Shown: one piece after another, positions 35,617 through 38,737 of the stretch | Numbering within the stretch: position 1 is the first letter of the stretch | Layout of the letters: each line of letters starts with the position of its first letter | NCBI RefSeq assembly: GCF_001642325.1 | Contig: NZ_LSFI01000027.1 | Coordinates: 1-38,737 of the forward strand | Origin: Thermodesulfatator autotrophicus | Lineage (GTDB): Bacteria; Desulfobacterota; Thermodesulfobacteria; Thermodesulfobacteriales; Thermodesulfatatoraceae | Length of the DNA stretch: 38,737 nt | Direction: 5' to 3' | The notes under the pieces: model-generated | What the model saw: only the letters and a program-made list of their open reading frames with translations | Databases searched by the model: none | What the model was told of the DNA's origin: nothing | Made by a program: the position numbers and the translations under genes

Positions 35617-35893
35617 GACCTTTCACCTCCTTGAAGTCTTTCCAGAAGTCTCTTATCAATCGTTCCAAATCGACGAACCGATACGGTTACGTGCTTCCGA
35701 GATAGTGTCTGTGAGGTCCGTGTCCCAGATAATTGTCATACGCAAGAACTCTTTGGCCTTTCCTGATATAAACCAGCGAGTATTTAATCCCTTCGGGATA
35801 ATAATCGGAGACGGGCACCTTCCAGGCCTTGACCTCTATCAGCTCGTTTTCCCCCAGTATCCACTTCCGGTGATATAGGAGTTTAGAACTCAT
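35573..35893 (-). pseudogene. TumE-family toxin with in-frame stop
   Basis: From ATG 35893 the frame reads MSSKLLYHRKW, then IEVKAWKVP, YSLVYIRKGQRVLAYDNYLG and HGPHRHYLGST, then TAA at 35689-35687. The same frame continues PYRFVDLERLIRDFWKDF, the expected end of TumE proteins (usually 'REEPYRF...FW'). A single G-to-T change (GAA to TAA) would explain the stop. Thus only the first 68 residues are made, and the HRH-containing middle remains but the C-terminal helix is lost. Length with read-through is normal. Confidence 0.82.
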
Positions 35894-36009
35894 ATATAAG
35901 CAGTAGTATATCTTTGAAAAAGCAGAAAATCCAGTTGCTGGATCCGGGGCCCGTAGCAATCGCCTCGGGGACGGCTCATCTTTTTGCGACGCATACGGGC
36001 TCGGCGATG

Positions 36010-36035
36010 CCACGGCGCCCTTGCGGGCACCGTGG
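36010..36035. other. Strong GC-rich hairpin
   Basis: CCACGGCGCCC-TTGC-GGGCACCGTGG is an 11-bp stem with one mismatch, between the TumE gene and the 82-aa gene. It lacks a T run, so it is not a standard terminator. Bases 35894-36053 have no gene. Confidence 0.4.
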
Positions 36036-36053
36036 ACGCCTCAGGAATCCCTC

Positions 36054-36302
36054 TCAAAGAGAAACTCTGAACAACCCGCTAAGGCCTACCGCAGGGCCCC
36101 ACCCCGGAGTAGCAATGACGAAGGATTCGAACCGAAAAGGCGGATCCGGAAGCTCGGGCCCGATCTCCACGTCATAACCGTTCCGCATCAGGACGGATAC
36201 CAGTAAAAGAGCGTCCTTTTTGTTGTCAGCCGCGGCCCAAAGCTCAAACCTCTCTCCCCTCTCCCCCATCTTCACGGCCTTGAACTTCCTAAGCTTCCTC
36301 AT
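36054..36302 (-). CDS. Unknown 82-aa protein
   Basis: I do not recognise the family. The N-terminal part is basic (MRKLRKFKAVKMGERGERF), followed by an alternating helix/strand block WAAADNKKDALLLVSVLMRNGYDVEIG. The last 20 residues are Gly/Phe-rich. AAAGGAGG precedes ATG 36302. The leader from about 36418 to the start folds back over this ribosome site. No signal or membrane segment is seen. Confidence 0.5.
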   Translation of the reverse strand: MRKLRKFKAVKMGERGERFELWAAADNKKDALLLVSVLMRNGYDVEIGPELPDPPFRFESFVIATPGWGPAVGLSGLFRVSL

Positions 36303-36418
36303 GGTGGAACCTCCTTTCGTTTTTTTGAGGGCCTTACCCGAAAGGCGCGAGAGGCGAAGCCGTCGAGCGCCTTGAGCCCGAAGACCCTCTCTCCTGAAAA
36401 AAAGAAAAAGGTTCCACC
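36303..36418 (-). promoter_or_regulatory. Structured leader that can hide the ribosome site of the 82-aa gene
   Basis: On the minus strand GGTGGAACCT (36418-36409) is the perfect complement of AGGTTCCACC (36312-36303), which ends directly at the ATG and overlaps the AGGAGG. Nested inside are GAGGG/CCCTC and GGCGC/GCGCC pairs. Pairing would sequester the ribosome site, as in riboswitches or translational operators. No known riboswitch family was recognised. Confidence 0.4.
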
Positions 36419-36423
36419 TTTTC

Positions 36424-36581
36424 CCCCCTTTCCGGGGCAAAAAAGAGCCTACCCTTCCGCGCCGCGTGTCAAGGCCGGGCCGTTAGGCCCGCCCGTAGGG
36501 TCGGAGCGAGCAAAGCGAGCGAAGAGCCTTGACGCGCATCAGGCGCGGTAGGGTTATCTTATTCCCTCCCCGGAAAGGGGG
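36424..36581. repeat. Long imperfect palindrome (origin or mobile-end candidate)
   Basis: The left arm (36424-36475) contains CCCCCTTTCCGGGG, CCTACCCT, GCGCC and GTCAAGGC. The right arm (36526-36581) has their complements in reverse order: GCCTTGACGCG, GGCGC, GTAGGG, CCCCGGAAAGGGGG. The 50-base loop contains GGGCCGTTAGGCCC and GCGAGC-AAA-GCGAGC. Such a cruciform could be an origin, an oriT or the relic of a MITE. It lies between the 82-aa gene and the RelE gene in 320 gene-free bases. Confidence 0.55.
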
Positions 36582-36623
36582 ATTCAGAAAATCTCGATGG
36601 AACTTCCGTTCAGGGGAAGTAGG

Positions 36624-36890
36624 TCAAGGGAAGTATCTATATATGTCCTTGCGAGGCAGTACTCTTATAAAGATCAATGTTTCGCCTTTCAGTTTAATTC
36701 CTATCCTGTAGTTTCTTATCCTTATACGATAGTAATCCTTGTAACCTGATATCTTTTTAAGCTGGCCGATCTCATGTAAGGAATCGGCCTTCTTTACATG
36801 AAGGATCAAGTTTTCTAGGTCTTTCTTTATATTACGGTCTTTGATAGCCTTGATGTCGCGCAGAAAGGATCTTTCGTATTCGACGAGCAC
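36624..36890 (-). CDS. RelE/ParE-type toxin
   Basis: This 88-residue protein shows FLRDIKAIKDRNIKKDLE, then ISGYKDYYRIRIRNYRIGIK and FIRVLPRKDIYRYFP. These match RelE-family mRNA interferases or ParE folds, with basic residues and a C-terminal Tyr at expected sites. GTG start at 36890, with GGGAG upstream in the antitoxin end. It follows the antitoxin gene by four bases. Unlike the neighbouring toxins the frame is intact. Confidence 0.85.
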   Translation of the reverse strand: MLVEYERSFLRDIKAIKDRNIKKDLENLILHVKKADSLHEIGQLKKISGYKDYYRIRIRNYRIGIKLKGETLIFIRVLPRKDIYRYFP

Positions 36891-36894
36891 CGAA

Positions 36895-37098
36895 TCACTC
36901 CCGCAGAGCGCGCATGACCTCTTCCTCGGCTACGAAGTCTCCCCGGTCCCCTTCTTCCATAGCCCTGGCCAGTGCCGCATCTTCCAGGCTTTCCAAATCT
37001 TCCAGAGACAAAACTTCTATCTCATCCTTCAGATGCTTGAAAAGCCACTCCAAATAAGGTTTCGCTCCGGGTTTTATCCTCAAAACTATCGTTTCCAT
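36895..37098 (-). CDS. Antitoxin partner of RelE-type toxin
   Basis: The 67-residue protein has an N-terminal strand METIVLRIKPG, a helix, and an acidic C-terminal part (LEDLESLEDAALARAME, EEEVMRALRE), as for small RelB-like antitoxins with a disordered acidic tail that wraps the toxin. GGAGG lies five bases before ATG 37098. Placement directly before the RelE gene identifies it as the antitoxin; the DNA-binding family is not clear. Confidence 0.72.
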   Translation of the reverse strand: METIVLRIKPGAKPYLEWLFKHLKDEIEVLSLEDLESLEDAALARAMEEGDRGDFVAEEEVMRALRE

Positions 37099-37220
37099 AA
37101 ATTCCTCCGGATTGTTTCTCAATTTCCAATGTTACCATATCTCTTCCAGAGAGGAATCTTCCGAGCTGACTTCTCAGGTTTCGTTGTCCCCTCCTAGAAA
37201 AATTCAAAAAGGAGGTTGCT

Positions 37221-37724
37221 ATGAGAAAGGTTCTGTCATGTTTCTTGCTGGTCGCCTGGCTTCTGGTCCCCATGGTTTCCCGGGCGGCGGATCCGCTCAT
37301 CGAATGGGGCGTCGGTCTCGCCAAATACGAAGGGCAGTCCGGGCCGAGCTTTGCCCTCGGCGTCTTCGCGCCCGTCGAATCCGGTAAAATCGTCCCGGGA
37401 ACTTGGATCGACGCCTGGTTCACCAACGAAGGCAAAGGGGGCTTCCTAGGCCAGGGGCTCTTCGTGAACCTCGCGGACTACGTGTCCTTCAGGACCAAAG
37501 GAGCGACGCTTTCGGAACGGGGATTCGTCCTGGGGCTTAACGCTCACGCCGGCCTGCGCTACGTGGATCCCGAAGGTGATCCCTCCTTCCTCGCTCCCGC
37601 ACTCCACCTGGGCCTCGGGGCCTCGGGACAATACGCCAAACACCTCCTCTTCGCCGAAGCCTTCTGCGAGACCGCTACCAGGGGCGGGCCCGTCTGGGGG
37701 GCCGTCGTAAGGATTCCCTTCTAA
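37221..37724 (+). CDS. Small exported, probably outer-membrane beta protein
   Basis: The 167-residue protein has a clear Sec signal peptide (RKVLSCFLLVAWLLVPMVSRA, cleavage before ADPLIEWG). The mature part is rich in Gly and alternating hydrophobic strands (WGVGLAKYEGQ, FALGVFAPV, FVLGLNAHAGLRYV, LHLGLGASGQYA) and ends VVRIPF with C-terminal Phe, as in outer-membrane beta-barrels or their plugs. AAAAGGAGG precedes the ATG. It is GC-richer than its neighbours. I know no family for it. Confidence 0.7.
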   Translation: MRKVLSCFLLVAWLLVPMVSRAADPLIEWGVGLAKYEGQSGPSFALGVFAPVESGKIVPGTWIDAWFTNEGKGGFLGQGLFVNLADYVSFRTKGATLSERGFVLGLNAHAGLRYVDPEGDPSFLAPALHLGLGASGQYAKHLLFAEAFCETATRGGPVWGAVVRIPF

Positions 37725-37731
37725 TACAAAA

Positions 37732-37755
37732 AAAGGGGCCCTCAAGGGCCCCTTT
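37732..37755. terminator. Bidirectional terminator
   Basis: AAAGGGGCCCT-CA-AGGGCCCCTTT is a perfect 11-bp stem after the exported-protein gene on the plus strand and after the 72-aa gene on the minus strand. A and T runs flank it on the appropriate sides. Confidence 0.8.
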
Positions 37756-37763
37756 CACTTTAA

Positions 37764-37982
37764 TTAGTCTTCATCATAGTCAGAATGAAAAATATTCATA
37801 GGATGATAAGCGTAAAAGGGGCTAAAGAGAATGTCTTCCTCTTCAATTTCCTCGGGGGACATCCTGCGTCTTTCCTCCAGTCCCCTGCGGAGGTCCTCGG
37901 CGGCCACCCTGTCGACGGTGGATACGACCTTTCTTTCGACCGCATCAAGTGCGCGGTCGATCACACGACGGAGACTTTTCAT
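37764..37982 (-). CDS. Unknown 72-aa acidic protein
   Basis: The N-terminal MKSLRRVIDRALDAVERKVV is a likely amphipathic helix, followed by RMSPEEIEEEDILFSPF and an acidic end (SDYDED). No family is recognised. ATG 37982 overlaps the stop of the 247-aa gene (ATGA), which supports this start over the in-frame TTG at 37994. The two genes form an operon ending at the bidirectional terminator. Confidence 0.55.
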   Translation of the reverse strand: MKSLRRVIDRALDAVERKVVSTVDRVAAEDLRRGLEERRRMSPEEIEEEDILFSPFYAYHPMNIFHSDYDED

Positions 37983-38722
37983 CGTTCTAAACAAACCTGC
38001 TTGTATTGCAAATAATAGCGGCGAAGCTCAAGAGGACGAAACAATTGTATACATTCTTTGTTCTCCTCAATTTCTTTTAGATATTTTTTTACTTCATTAC
38101 ATCTTATCTCCTTTACCCTAGAAAGAAGTTCGTTCCCATTTTGAGGAAATAGCCACTTGGGATTCTCTATTAATATCTTTAAGAATTCACCTAGGGTTAC
38201 GAAATACTTTCTTAATTTTTGCCAAATTTGGTTGATGTAGATTACGTCAAGGCTCACCTGGATCCTTTCCCCTTTTTTTAGGAATTCTTTAGATGTTAAA
38301 AAAGGTCCATTCATCCTTATTATGTTGCCTTGGAAATCGCTTATGATTACATAATCACCTATTTGCACTGTAAAATATTGCTGGTCTAATATATACCTTA
38401 CCCCCTGTGAAAAAAAATCTAATCTAATTATTTCCCCATTTTGCATGATCACGTCTTTACCCTGAAAATTAAACTTTCCTGAACAGGTTAAACAATCAAA
38501 GTTATTTGTTGCGTACATCTCTCTAAAAAGATCACATTTTGCCTTCCAGGCGAAATATCTATCTATACCATAGAAAACTCGTCCGCAGCCAGATTCCTTT
38601 ATTATTTTTTCTCTTATCGTGTCCTCTAGCTCATATAGCATTGTTATTTCTTCAGTAAAACCATCCCTTGTTAAGGATGATATTGTCCATTTTAGTTTAT
38701 TTAACAGTGACTCACACCTCAT
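37979..38722 (-). CDS. Unknown 247-aa protein
   Basis: I do not recognise the family. There is a CxxC in FDCLTCSGKF, a beta-rich central part (FTVQIGDYVIISDFQGNIIRM), and a helical, charged C-terminal half. No signal peptide or membrane segment is seen. The ATG at 38722 is 15 bases from the window end; upstream in frame is open, so the true start may lie outside. The gene is AT-rich compared with the 29-32 kb part. Its stop overlaps the 72-aa gene's start. Confidence 0.55.
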   Translation of the reverse strand: MRCESLLNKLKWTISSLTRDGFTEEITMLYELEDTIREKIIKESGCGRVFYGIDRYFAWKAKCDLFREMYATNNFDCLTCSGKFNFQGKDVIMQNGEIIRLDFFSQGVRYILDQQYFTVQIGDYVIISDFQGNIIRMNGPFLTSKEFLKKGERIQVSLDVIYINQIWQKLRKYFVTLGEFLKILIENPKWLFPQNGNELLSRVKEIRCNEVKKYLKEIEENKECIQLFRPLELRRYYLQYKQVCLER

Positions 38723-38737
38723 CCGCTTGTTTCTTTC

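Noticed and set aside
35687-35689. Recoded stop (selenocysteine or pyrrolysine) in TumE
   Set aside because: The codon is TAA, not TGA or TAG; a simple nonsense change explains it better.
36121-36140. GGATTCGAACC, the complement of a canonical tRNA T-loop
   Set aside because: It lies inside the 82-aa gene where it encodes FRFES; no acceptor, D or anticodon arm can be built around it.
27424-38737. Prophage
   Set aside because: An integrase and an HTH protein are present, but no terminase, portal, capsid or tail gene was recognised; a plasmid-like element fits better.

Overview
This window looks like a chromosomal segment of a Gram-negative, probably thermophilic and anaerobic bacterium, most like the Thermodesulfobacteriota (Thermodesulfatator-type genomes). 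That is an inference from gene content: a selenium/sulfur carrier cluster, a CoA-disulfide-reductase-like enzyme with a rhodanese domain, TrmFO, a CobA-HemD fusion, GmhA, a lytic transglycosylase with LysM repeats, and Lys/Glu-rich proteins. I could not run a database search.

Core part (1-27.4 kb). A broken IS3-type transposase end and a copy of a dispersed repeat open the window. They are followed by yedF, a class V aminotransferase and a DUF3343 gene (sulfur/selenium handling), then smpB and its partner tmRNA. A divergent pair (FAD oxidoreductase-rhodanese; DUF5335-DUF2934 protein) flanks a palindromic promoter region. After a repeat-filled gap comes a long plus-strand run: TPR lipoprotein, rlmN, trmFO, zinc-ribbon protein, tig, clpP, clpX and lon. 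SmpB/tmRNA tags stalled peptides and ClpXP and Lon degrade proteins, so one window carries much of the cell's protein quality control. tRNA-Val, tRNA-Asp, a YdcF protein, gmhA, a deoxyhypusine-synthase-like gene, a cyclophilin-like gene and a FmdB-type zinc ribbon follow. A decayed Rpn-type gene is split around an AAA/DUF4143 ATPase. Then come hemC, the cobA-hemD fusion, a convergent methyltransferase, a beta-carbonic anhydrase, an MltD-like lipoprotein and tRNA-Lys.

Accessory part (27.4-38.7 kb). A tyrosine integrase points at tRNA-Lys(CTT), and base composition and gene types change there. I read this as an integrated plasmid-like element whose far end is outside the window. It carries an unknown 181-aa protein and a 1005-aa protein that I interpret as a primase-polymerase joined to an SF2 helicase with an XPD/DinG-like four-cysteine insert. 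Divergent from that is a 651-aa protein with an N-terminal HTH domain. Next are three toxin-antitoxin modules: DUF433/DUF5615, TumE/HVO_A0114 and RelE/antitoxin. In the first two, the toxin gene is broken (frameshift in an A7 run; in-frame TAA) while the antitoxin is intact. A long imperfect palindrome, a structured leader before a small gene, a small exported beta-rich protein and an unknown two-gene operon complete the element.

Best candidate for something undescribed: the divergent unit made of the primase/Fe-S-type helicase, the large HTH protein and the 181-aa companion next to the integrase. No CRISPR array, rRNA or phage structural gene was seen.
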